DNA from: Poindextera sp035604135 | Lineage (GTDB): Bacteria; Pseudomonadota; Alphaproteobacteria; Caulobacterales; Caulobacteraceae | Length of the DNA stretch: 64,000 nucleotides | Assembly: GCA_035604135.1 (NCBI GenBank) | Contig: DATNJB010000049.1 | Span: 26,489-90,488 of the forward strand | Direction of reading: 5' to 3' | In this document: positions 33,439-41,132 of the stretch, piece after piece | Layout: the number at the start of each line of letters is the position of its first letter | How positions within the stretch are numbered: position 1 is the stretch's first letter | Translations under genes and position numbers: made by a program | The notes under the pieces: generated by a model | What the model was told of the DNA's origin: nothing | What the model saw: the letters and a program-made list of their open reading frames with translations, nothing else | Database searches by the model: none

Positions 33439-34401
33439 CTATCGCGGACTGATCGCCGTCGACGGGACCCAACCGCGGTTGCCGTTCTCGTCATCCACCT
33501 GCCACCAGACGCCGTTCTTCTCGCCGGTGGGGAAGACCTCGTCGGTGGTCGTGAGATCACGGACGCGATGCGAGTCCGGATCTGGCCCGGAGCGCATGAC
33601 GATGTCATGGGTGACGCTGTAGGCCTGCTGTGGGCTGTTGGCCGCAGAGGCCGCCGCAGCGGCGCCGCCCTGGCTCTGCATGTAGTGCACGAGGTCGGTG
33701 AAGGCGTTGAAATAGGCCGCGGCGATGACCTGGCCGATGTCGGTGTTCGAATAACCGCCGCCGGCCGCCGCGATGAAGCCGGCCCAGCCGACCGCGCCGC
33801 CGCCGATGCCGAACGAGACGTCGGTCTTCTTCGCGCCGCCTTCGGCCACGTACAGCTGCTCGGTGGTGCGGGCATTCTCGAGCGTGATCAGCGTGTGCGC
33901 CTCTTCGCTCTTGGTTGAGATTCCGCCGGCGATCGCGCCGAACGCGCCGGGCAGGAAGTGGCCGAGCGCCGCGCCGACGTTGTTGCCGCCGGAGTTCTCG
34001 TTCGAGTTGGCGATGTCGGGGATGATGAAGTAGTCGGCCGTGGCGATCTGGCCGCGTCCGACGTTGGAGTTGCGCTGCAGCTCGCCGGATTGCGCCAGGC
34101 TTTCCTCCTGGTTGCGCATGGCGAGGCCCGCGTTGCGGTCGACGATCCTCAGGCAGCCCGAGCGCGAGGCGTAGAGCTTGAGCAGTGACTCCGGATTGGA
34201 GAGTCCGAGCCCGCTCCACCAGTCGTGATCAGGCTCCTCGATCGCCGCCGTGCCGATCGGGCTCGCGCACTGCGGCAGCTGCGGCGTCGTCTGGTCCTTC
34301 GGCTGGCCACGGTCCATGCCGTACTGCGCGGCGGCCGGGCCGGCGGCGGTGAGACCAAAGAGGACCGCGAACATAGCCGCGGCCTTGGCAAGGTATTTCA
34401 T
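33439..34401 (-). CDS. Secreted CsgG-like protein with C-terminal SH3b domain
   Basis: 320 aa from ATG 34401. A signal peptide (MKYLAKAAAMFAVLFGLTAA, ending AAA-Q) directs it to the periplasm. The middle part (SGCLRIVDRNAGLAM through IATADYFIIPDI, then a glycine-rich region and a repeated beta pattern) resembles the CsgG/TolB-like fold of curli-secretion proteins. The C-terminus, VMRSGPDPDSHRVRDLTTTDEVF to GNRGWVPSTAISPR, is a bacterial SH3b domain, often a peptidoglycan or partner-binding module. There is no lipobox, unlike true CsgG, and no curli genes are nearby. Confidence 0.75.
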   Translation of the reverse strand: MKYLAKAAAMFAVLFGLTAAGPAAAQYGMDRGQPKDQTTPQLPQCASPIGTAAIEEPDHDWWSGLGLSNPESLLKLYASRSGCLRIVDRNAGLAMRNQEESLAQSGELQRNSNVGRGQIATADYFIIPDIANSNENSGGNNVGAALGHFLPGAFGAIAGGISTKSEEAHTLITLENARTTEQLYVAEGGAKKTDVSFGIGGGAVGWAGFIAAAGGGYSNTDIGQVIAAAYFNAFTDLVHYMQSQGGAAAAASAANSPQQAYSVTHDIVMRSGPDPDSHRVRDLTTTDEVFPTGEKNGVWWQVDDENGNRGWVPSTAISPR

Positions 34402-34468
34402 CGTCGCTCCCCCGGGTTTGGACGGCTGGCTGAGCTTATCCGTGACCCGAGGGGCGATCAATCAACAC

Positions 34469-35605
34469 CTAGTACCCATTCAGTCGTGCGTAGCGGTCGC
34501 GGTGGTAGGACTGGCCGCCGTAGGAGGCCTCAGCCGCGCGCGCGCGCTTGAGGTAGAGACCGGCGTCGTGCGCGTCGGTCATGCCGATGCCCCCGTGCAT
34601 CTGCACCATCTCGTTGGAGACCAGGTGCAGCGTGTCGCCCATCTTCGCCTTGGCCAGCGATACCAGCTCCGGCGTGTCGGGCGCGTTGTTGTCGATGGCG
34701 GTCAGCGCCGCCTCGACGCAACTGCGGGCGAGTTCGAGGTCGGTGAACATCTTCGCCGCCCGGTGCTGCAGCGCCTGGAAGGCGCCGATCACCTGGCCGA
34801 ACTGCACGCGGGTCTTCAGGTAGTCGAGTGTGACGTCGAACGCCTGGGCGGCGGCGCCCAGCATCTCGGCGGCCAGCCCGGCGCGGGCGCGGTCGAGGAC
34901 CTTCTCCAGCAGGTCCCAACCCTTGTTGGCCTCGCCGAGCACGGCGTCGGCGCCGACTTCGACGTTCTCGAAGGACGCGTTCGCGGCGCCGCGGCTGTCG
35001 GCCAGCTTCAGCGCCTTGCGCGTCAGGCCCTTGGCGTCGGTCGGCACGAGGAAGAGCGTGATCCCTTCCTTGTCGCCGGGCTTGCCGGAGGTGCGTGCGG
35101 AGACGACGTAGAGGCCGGCGGCCATGCCCTCGAGCACGAAGGTCTTCGCGCCGCTTAAGGTGTAGCCCGCGCCGCTCTTCTTCGCGGCCAGCGCGACCTT
35201 TTCCGGCGCGTGGTGCGCGCCCTCGTCGATGGCGAGCGTGGCGACGAGCTCGCCGGAGGCGATCTTCGGCAGATAGGCGCTTTTCTGGGCGTCCGTCCCG
35301 CCGAGGATGATGGCGCTGGCCGCCGCCAGCGCGGACGACAGGAGCGGCGAGGCGGTCAGGGTCCGGCCGGTCTCCTCCAGGATGAGGCCGAGGCTCAGGT
35401 AGCCGAAGTCGGAGCCGCCGTATTGCTCGGGGATGATGACGCCGGTCCATCCCATCTCCGCCATCTCGGCGAAGGCGGCCGGGTCGTAGCCCAGCGGCAG
35501 GCCTGCGTCCCGCATCTTGCGGAAGGCCGACACCGGCGACTTTTCTTGGGTCCATGTGCGCGCTGAGTCGCGCAGCATGCTTTGTTCTTCAGTCAAAACG
35601 GCCAT
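34469..35605 (-). CDS. Acyl-CoA dehydrogenase, small-subunit type
   Basis: 378 aa. The N-terminus MAVLTEEQSMLRDSARTW and the blocks LEETGRTLTASPLLSSAL, RVQFGQVIGAFQALQHRAA and QMHGGIGMTDAHDAGLYLKRA mark it as an ACAD of a subgroup that often pairs with a larger ACAD subunit. It is the last gene of a four-gene minus-strand run and starts 12 bases after the previous stop. It is clearly different from the three tandem paralogues upstream. It may form a mixed oligomer with one of them, as in PimC/PimD-type enzymes (inference). Confidence 0.88.
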   Translation of the reverse strand: MAVLTEEQSMLRDSARTWTQEKSPVSAFRKMRDAGLPLGYDPAAFAEMAEMGWTGVIIPEQYGGSDFGYLSLGLILEETGRTLTASPLLSSALAAASAIILGGTDAQKSAYLPKIASGELVATLAIDEGAHHAPEKVALAAKKSGAGYTLSGAKTFVLEGMAAGLYVVSARTSGKPGDKEGITLFLVPTDAKGLTRKALKLADSRGAANASFENVEVGADAVLGEANKGWDLLEKVLDRARAGLAAEMLGAAAQAFDVTLDYLKTRVQFGQVIGAFQALQHRAAKMFTDLELARSCVEAALTAIDNNAPDTPELVSLAKAKMGDTLHLVSNEMVQMHGGIGMTDAHDAGLYLKRARAAEASYGGQSYHRDRYARLNGY

Positions 35606-35617
35606 TTGAATTCGTCC

Positions 35618-36844
35618 CTAGTTTGAAGTGCTGTTGATCGGGTCCGGGAGGCCCAGGATCCGCTTGGAGATGATGTTGTTCTGGATCTCGTAAGAGCCGC
35701 CGAAGATGGTCGTGGCCTTGCCGCCCAGCCAGCCGCGCACGGCGGCGAGCTCGTCGGATGTAAAGCCTTCGCCCTCCCAGCCCAGGCCCTTGGCGCCCAT
35801 GATCTCGAGCGTGAGCTCCGCCTGGTCCTGCCCGACCTTGGTGCCGGCGTTCTTCATGATCGAGGTCGCCGTGCTCGGGCCTTGGTTCGAGCGAGCCTCC
35901 GTCATCATGCGGATCGCCGTGAGTTGGAAGGCGCGGCGCTCCATGTCGTGCGCCGAGATGCGGGTCCTTAAGTCCGAATCCGCGATCCGTCCGTTGTCGT
36001 CGACGCCGACGTAGGTCTTCGCCAGATCCGGCACCGAGCCGCCGACGCCGAACATGCCACCGCCGCCGCCTCCGCCGCCACCGCCGGAGAGGCCGCTGCG
36101 CTCATGCTGCAGCAGGCGCTTGGCGATGGTCCAGCCGCCGTTCAGCGGCCCGACCAGGTTCTCCTTGGGCACTTTGACGTCGGTGAAGAAGGTCTCGCAG
36201 AAGGGCGAGGCGCCGGCGATCAGCTTGATCGGGCGGACCTCGACGCCAGGCGTCTTCATGTCGATCAAGAGGAAGCTGATGCCCTCGTGCTTCTTCGAGG
36301 TGTCGGTCCGAACCAGGCAGAAGCACATGTCCGCCCACTGCGCGCCCGAGGTCCAGATCTTCGAGCCGTTCACCAGCCAGTGGTCGCCCTTGTCCTCGCA
36401 GCGCGTCTGCAGAGACGCAAGGTCCGAGCCGGCGCCCGGCTCGGAAAAGCCCTGGCACCAGTTGATCTCGCCGTGCACGATCGGGGGGATGTGGGCCTTC
36501 TTCTGCGCCTCGTTGCCGTACTCGAGCAGGGTGGGGCCGAACATCATCACGCCCATGCCGCCGATCGGGTTCCATGCGCCGACGCGGTTCATCTCCTGCT
36601 GCAGCACCCGCGCCTGCGCCGGCTCGAGGCCGCCGCCGCCGTAAGCCTTCGGCCAGGTCGGCACGCCCCAGCCCTTCTCGCCGATGCGCTTCTTCCACAG
36701 CCCGACGTCGCCGCCGGTCTCGCCTCGACCCTCGAGGAACATCATCCCGCCCCGGCCCTTGAGCGAGGGGGGGAAGTTCGCTTCCAGCCACTCCCGGGCT
36801 TCGGTGCGGAAGGCGTCGAGATCCGCGCCGCCAAAGTCAGCCAT
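35618..36844 (-). CDS. Acyl-CoA dehydrogenase, tandem paralogue C
   Basis: 408 aa. It begins MADFGGADLDAFRTEAREWL and shares long blocks with the next two upstream genes (GWGVPTWPKAYGGGGLEPAQ, WCQGFSEPGAGSDLASLQTRC, FCETFFTDVKVPKENLVGPL). A run of ten consecutive glycines (codons at 36056-36085) sits between HERSGLS and MFGVGG. The other two copies have shorter glycine-rich stretches at this position. IFGGSYEIQNNIISKRILGLP is the usual C-terminal block. Substrate unknown. Confidence 0.9.
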   Translation of the reverse strand: MADFGGADLDAFRTEAREWLEANFPPSLKGRGGMMFLEGRGETGGDVGLWKKRIGEKGWGVPTWPKAYGGGGLEPAQARVLQQEMNRVGAWNPIGGMGVMMFGPTLLEYGNEAQKKAHIPPIVHGEINWCQGFSEPGAGSDLASLQTRCEDKGDHWLVNGSKIWTSGAQWADMCFCLVRTDTSKKHEGISFLLIDMKTPGVEVRPIKLIAGASPFCETFFTDVKVPKENLVGPLNGGWTIAKRLLQHERSGLSGGGGGGGGGGMFGVGGSVPDLAKTYVGVDDNGRIADSDLRTRISAHDMERRAFQLTAIRMMTEARSNQGPSTATSIMKNAGTKVGQDQAELTLEIMGAKGLGWEGEGFTSDELAAVRGWLGGKATTIFGGSYEIQNNIISKRILGLPDPINSTSN

Positions 36845-36873
36845 CTGTTTTCACTCCGTCTTCGCGACGATCC

Positions 36874-38085
36874 CTAAGCCGATGCCGTCGGGTCAGGCAA
36901 CCCGAGGATCCGCTTGGAGATAATGTTGTTCTGGATCTCCTGCGAGCCGCCGAAGATGGTGGTGGCCTTGCCCGAGAGCCAGCCGCGCACGGCCGAAAGC
37001 TCGTCGGCTTCGAAGCCGTCGCCCTCCCAGCCCAGACCCTGGTGGCCCATGATCTCGAGCACCAGCTCCGCGCGCTCCTGTCCCATCTGGGTGCCGGAGT
37101 TCTTCATGATCGAGGTCGTGGCGCTGGGGTTCAGGTTGCCCCTCGCCTCGGCCATGGCGCGCTGCAAGGTCAGGGCATGCGCTTTGGCCCGCATCATATG
37201 GTTCGCGACGCGCGCGCGCAGGTCGGAGTCGGCGATCCGGCCCTTCTCGTCCAGGCCGACGTACTTCTTGGCGATGTCGGCGACGCTTGCGTTGCCGCCC
37301 ATCATGCCGCGGCCGCCCTGGCCCGACCGCTCGTGCTGCAACAGGCGTTTGCCGACCGTCCAGCCGCCGTTCAGGGGCCCGACCATATCGTTCTTCTCGA
37401 CGCGGGCGTTGGTGAAGAAGGTTTCGCAGAAGGGCGACGAGCCGGCGATCAGCTTGATCGGACGCGTCTCGACGCCCGACTGGTGCATGTCGATCAGCAC
37501 GAAGCTGATGCCCTCGTGCTTCTTGGTCTGATCGGTGCGCACCAGGCAGAAGCACCAGTCTGCGTACTGGGCGCCGCTGGTCCAGATCTTCTGGCCGTTC
37601 ACCACCCAGTGGTCGCCGGCGTCCTCGCACTTGGTCTGCAGGCCGGCCAGGTCCGACCCGGCCCCCGGCTCGGAGTAGCCCTGGCACCAGCGCACCTCGC
37701 CGCGCACGATCGGCGGGATGTGGCGCTTTTTCTGCTCCTCGGTCCCATACTCGAGCAGGGTCGGGCCGAACATGCCTGTGCCCATGCCGGCCACCGGGTT
37801 GCTGGCGCCGATACGCTCCATCTCCTGCTGTAGGACGCGCGCCTCGCTCTGGCTCAAGCCCCCGCCGCCGTATTGCTTGGGCCAGGTCGGCGCGCCCCAG
37901 CCCTTTTCGGCCATGCGCTGTTTCCAGCGCTTCTGGTCCTCGTTCGGGTTCAGCATGGCGGTCATCGCCGCCTCTTCCGAGGCCGCGTCCGCGTCGCGCC
38001 GGAGCGACTTCGGGTAGTTCTCTTCAAGCCAAGCCCGCGCCTCGGCGCGGAAGGCGTCCAATTCGTTGCCGCCGAAATCGGCCAT
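36874..38085 (-). CDS. Acyl-CoA dehydrogenase, tandem paralogue B
   Basis: 403 aa. It begins MADFGGNELDAFRAEARAWL. The core blocks match paralogue C closely: GWGAPTWPKQYGGGGLSQSE, WCQGYSEPGAGSDLAGLQTKC and the C-terminal SQEIQNNIISKRILGLPDP. The glycine-rich loop reads GQGGRGMMGGNAS. It is 29 bases from the downstream paralogue. Retention of intact FAD and active-site blocks in each copy argues against decay; the copies probably differ in chain or ring specificity. Confidence 0.9.
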   Translation of the reverse strand: MADFGGNELDAFRAEARAWLEENYPKSLRRDADAASEEAAMTAMLNPNEDQKRWKQRMAEKGWGAPTWPKQYGGGGLSQSEARVLQQEMERIGASNPVAGMGTGMFGPTLLEYGTEEQKKRHIPPIVRGEVRWCQGYSEPGAGSDLAGLQTKCEDAGDHWVVNGQKIWTSGAQYADWCFCLVRTDQTKKHEGISFVLIDMHQSGVETRPIKLIAGSSPFCETFFTNARVEKNDMVGPLNGGWTVGKRLLQHERSGQGGRGMMGGNASVADIAKKYVGLDEKGRIADSDLRARVANHMMRAKAHALTLQRAMAEARGNLNPSATTSIMKNSGTQMGQERAELVLEIMGHQGLGWEGDGFEADELSAVRGWLSGKATTIFGGSQEIQNNIISKRILGLPDPTASA

Positions 38086-38141
38086 GATCTATCTCCTCAA
38101 ATGCAATCGCGAGCCGCCAACAGCGCGGCCGCCCGCTCAAA

Positions 38142-39356
38142 TCACTTCGGGTCGGGCAGACCCAACACGCGCTTGGCCACGACGTTGATGTTCACTTCAG
38201 AGGTGCCGCCCTCGATCGAATTGCCCTTCGACCGCAGCCAGCCGCGCGCGGCGGTGATCTCGCCGGGCGAAAAGCCGTCGCCCTCCCAGCCAAGGCCTTG
38301 CGCGCCCATGGCCTCGACCATCAGCTCGGAGCGCTCCTGGGCGAACGCCGCGGCCGCGTACTTGATGATCGACGTGGCGGCGCTGGGCCCGTTCGAGGCG
38401 CGCGATTCCGCGGCGATGCGGGCGGTGGTCAGACCAAAGGCCTGGAAGTCCATCTTGTTCTTGGTGATGCGCGAGCGCAGGTCCGCATCGGCGAGCGCCC
38501 CGGTCTCATCGTGGCCGACGTAGCGCCTGGCGATCTGGCCCAAGTCGCCCGCCGCGCCGCCCGCGCCGCCGAACCCGCCCGAGATGTTCTGCCGTTCGTA
38601 CTGCAGGAGGCGTTTTGCGATGGTCCAGCCGCCGTTCAGCTGACCGACCATGTTCTCCTTGGGGATCTTCACGTCGGTGAAGAAGGTCTCGCAGAAAGGG
38701 CTCTCGCCGGAGATCAGCTTGATCGGCCGCGTCTGGACGCCGGGCGTGGCCATATCGATCAGCACGAAGGAGATGCCCTCGTGCTTCTTGGTCGTGTCGG
38801 TGCGCACCAGGCAGAAGCACCAGTCGGCCCTGTTGGCGTACGAGGTCCATATCTTCTGGCCGTTGATCAGCCAGTGGTCGCCCTTGTCCTCGCAGCGCGT
38901 CTGCAGGCCGGCGAGGTCCGATCCGGCGCCGGGTTCGGAATAGCCCTGGCACCAGCGGATCTCGCCGCGCGCGATCTTCGGCAGATGTTCCGTCTTCTGT
39001 TCTTCGTTAGCGAACTCGAGCAGCACCGGCCCCAGCATCCACAGGCCGAACGACACCAGCGGGGCACGGTAGCCGCCAAGGGCGATTTCGCGTTCGAGCA
39101 CCCGCGCCTCGGCCGAGGAGAGACCGCCGCCGCCATACGCTTTGGGCCAGGTGGGCGCCGTCCAGCCCTGCTCGGCCACGCGTCGCATCCAGACGATCTG
39201 CGGGTCGTCGCTGCTGGCAAACGCGCGCCCGCCCCAGATCGCTTCCGGGTCGGTCTTGGCGTGCGGATCCTTGAGCTCGGCCGGATAGTTCGCGTTCAGC
39301 CACGCGCCGACCTCGGCGCGGAACGCGTCCAGCTTGTCGGCCCCAAAATCAGCCAT
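38142..39356 (-). CDS. Acyl-CoA dehydrogenase, tandem paralogue A
   Basis: 404 aa from ATG 39356 (MADFGADKLDAFRAEVGAWL); the frame allows nine extra residues that lack paralogue support. It shares the block order of the next two genes but is the most diverged, with an insert DPHAKTDPEAIWGGRAFAS near residue 30. Its loop reads ISGGFGGAGGAAG. It is the first gene of the four-ACAD operon and divergent from the PaaI thioesterase across a region with two palindromes. Confidence 0.9.
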   Translation of the reverse strand: MADFGADKLDAFRAEVGAWLNANYPAELKDPHAKTDPEAIWGGRAFASSDDPQIVWMRRVAEQGWTAPTWPKAYGGGGLSSAEARVLEREIALGGYRAPLVSFGLWMLGPVLLEFANEEQKTEHLPKIARGEIRWCQGYSEPGAGSDLAGLQTRCEDKGDHWLINGQKIWTSYANRADWCFCLVRTDTTKKHEGISFVLIDMATPGVQTRPIKLISGESPFCETFFTDVKIPKENMVGQLNGGWTIAKRLLQYERQNISGGFGGAGGAAGDLGQIARRYVGHDETGALADADLRSRITKNKMDFQAFGLTTARIAAESRASNGPSAATSIIKYAAAAFAQERSELMVEAMGAQGLGWEGDGFSPGEITAARGWLRSKGNSIEGGTSEVNINVVAKRVLGLPDPK

Positions 39357-39430
39357 CGGCGCTCCTCGCGCGGTCGTCTGCACTTTCGCGGTCCCTCTAA
39401 CTTACTCCGCGTGGGGCAGCCAGCAAGCCG

Positions 39431-39467
39431 GTTCGAACAACTGTTTGACAGCCTTCGACGGTCGAAG
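39431..39467. promoter_or_regulatory. Two palindromes in the divergent ACAD/thioesterase promoter region
   Basis: GTTCGAAC (39431-39438) is a perfect 8-bp palindrome. CTTCGAC (39453-39459) and GTCGAAG (39461-39467) form a perfect 7-bp inverted repeat around one base. A TTGACA (39445-39450) lies between them. The shared TTCGA core suggests two sites for one dimeric regulator controlling both directions. No regulator gene is adjacent. Confidence 0.5.
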
Positions 39468-39525
39468 CTCTGGCCACAACGGTGTCAGCAGCAAGCGCCT
39501 AGCGTCGGGCGATAAGGAGCCCGCG

Positions 39526-39945
39526 ATGTCCGCGACCGTGTTCGACCGATTTGAGATGCCGCCGTGTGCGCGCCTGTTGGGCTGGACGCTGCTCGACCAC
39601 GACGCCGAGCGCGGCTGGGCGAAGCTGAGCTTCGAGGGGCGTCCGGAGTTTGCCAACCCGGCCGGCTTAATCCAGGGCGGGCTGCTGGCGGCGATGCTCG
39701 ACGACGCCATGGGGCCCGCCGTGCTGTTGATGACCGAAGGTCGCCTCTACAGCTCGACCATCGACATGCACGTCAGCTTCCTCGCGCCGGCCCGACCGGG
39801 CCGGTTGATCGCCGAGGCGCAAGTGCTGCAGCTCGGCAAGACGGTCGCCTTCACCGAAGCAAAGCTGATGGACGAGCGCGGAACCACGCTAGCGCTCGCC
39901 AGAGCCAGCCAGCGCCTCGTCCCGGTCGAGCGACTGCCCGCCTAG
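39526..39945 (+). CDS. PaaI-type hotdog thioesterase
   Basis: 139 aa from ATG 39526, with AAGGAG eight bases upstream; the longer frame has no support. The fold signature NPAGLIQGGLLAAMLDDAMGPAV and the beta strand YSSTIDMHVSFLAPARPGRLI are typical of PaaI/YbgC-like acyl-CoA thioesterases. The Asp in DDAMG is the usual catalytic residue. It would release CoA from dead-end acyl-CoA esters, which fits its divergent position next to four acyl-CoA dehydrogenases. Confidence 0.9.
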   Translation: MSATVFDRFEMPPCARLLGWTLLDHDAERGWAKLSFEGRPEFANPAGLIQGGLLAAMLDDAMGPAVLLMTEGRLYSSTIDMHVSFLAPARPGRLIAEAQVLQLGKTVAFTEAKLMDERGTTLALARASQRLVPVERLPA

Positions 39946-40016
39946 GGCCCCTTAAACCGCTGGCGCCCGGGTCGTGGCGTGACATCCTCTGCGCGCAACC
40001 GAGTCGGAGGACCGCC

Positions 40017-40529
40017 ATGCGGGGTTGGGTGATGATCGGCGTGGTGGCGGCGTCGGCGGCCATGATCGGCGAGACCGACTCCCAATCGGTGTTGGTCAAG
40101 GGGCCGTATGACGCCAAGGCCACCGTCACCGAGGCCGAGATGCGCGGGATGCAGAGGGCGACGGTGACCACTCCGTATGGCGCGAAGGCGACCTATTCCG
40201 GCCCGCTGATCGGCGAACTCTTAGCCGAGGTGGGCGCTCCATCCGACAAGCGGCTGCACGGCGCGCCGGTGAACCAGATCATCATCATCACCGGGGAGGA
40301 CGGGTTCACCACCGTGCTCTCGCTGGCCGAGACCGAGAAGAGCTTCCGCGACCAGCCGGTGATTCTGGCAGACACGGAGAACGGCAAGCCGCTGAACGAC
40401 AAGGAAGGCCCCTTTCGCCTCGTCATCGGCGGCGAGCTCAAGCCGGCGCGCTCCGTCTGGAACGTGATCGAGATCGAGCTTCGACCGGTGAACACCGGCT
40501 CGCCAATGCCGGCCAAGCTGCCGGACTAG
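40017..40529 (+). CDS. Exported molybdopterin-oxidoreductase-fold protein without Cys ligand
   Basis: 170 aa from ATG 40017. There is a short hydrophobic N-terminus (WVMIGVVAASAAMIG), probably an export signal. The body, ATYSGPLIGELLAEVGAPSD, NQIIIITGEDGFTTVLSLAE, VILADTENGKPLNDKEGPFRLVI and ARSVWNVIEIEL, matches the small sulfite-oxidase/YedY-like fold proteins. The mature protein has no cysteine, so the usual Mo-coordinating thiolate is absent. It may bind another ligand or act as an electron-transfer partner. A lipoprotein cytochrome c follows 87 bases later. Confidence 0.75.
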   Translation: MRGWVMIGVVAASAAMIGETDSQSVLVKGPYDAKATVTEAEMRGMQRATVTTPYGAKATYSGPLIGELLAEVGAPSDKRLHGAPVNQIIIITGEDGFTTVLSLAETEKSFRDQPVILADTENGKPLNDKEGPFRLVIGGELKPARSVWNVIEIELRPVNTGSPMPAKLPD

Positions 40530-40616
40530 CCCCCCCCGGCGGCGAAACCCTGGCCGGGACTCCCGGCTCAGGCCAGCCGGTGCTAGGCTGCGGGTCTCTT
40601 TCCGGGGGGAAAGCTC

Positions 40617-41132
40617 ATGAAAACGAGACTCATTGCGGCCCTTTGCGCCGCGGCGGCCGCGGCGGCGTCGCTGACCGGCTGCGCGCCATCGCACGATCAG
40701 CAGGTGGCGCGGGGCCAGTATCTGGTGAAGGTGATGGGCTGCGGCGATTGCCACACGCCCGGCGGGCTCTCGCCCAAGCCCGACATGACGCGGCTCCTGG
40801 GCGGGTCCGACTCCGATTTCATCATTCCCGGCCTCGGCGTCTTCGTGCCGCCGAACCTCACGCCAGACAAGGCGACGGGGCTCGGCACCTGGACCACCGA
40901 TCAGATCGTCGCAGCCATCACGACGGGGGCGACGCCCAGTGGCCGCACGCTGTCGCCGGCCATGCCGTGGACCGACTTCGCCAACCTCACCAAGGCGGAC
41001 GCGACCGACATCGCGCTCTATCTGCAGAGCTTGCCGGCCGTCAGCCACGCCGTGCCCGGGCCGGGACCGTCGCGGGCCTGTGTTGACAAGGCGGAGGAGT
41101 GCATCGTCGGCCGCGAGGCCCCGCCGCACTAG
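40617..41132 (+). CDS. Lipoprotein c-type cytochrome
   Basis: 171 aa. Signal peptide with lipobox LTGC (Cys22). One haem-binding motif CGDCH (42-46), with a likely axial Met in LSPAMPWTDFANLTK. It resembles single-haem cytochromes of gluconate/alcohol dehydrogenase systems (ARGQYLVKVMGCGDCHTP, then WTTDQIVAAITTG). It is anchored in the periplasm, probably passing electrons to the respiratory chain. The preceding molybdopterin-fold gene is a candidate partner. Its stop overlaps the convergent nucleotidyltransferase stop. Confidence 0.9.
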   Translation: MKTRLIAALCAAAAAAASLTGCAPSHDQQVARGQYLVKVMGCGDCHTPGGLSPKPDMTRLLGGSDSDFIIPGLGVFVPPNLTPDKATGLGTWTTDQIVAAITTGATPSGRTLSPAMPWTDFANLTKADATDIALYLQSLPAVSHAVPGPGPSRACVDKAEECIVGREAPPH

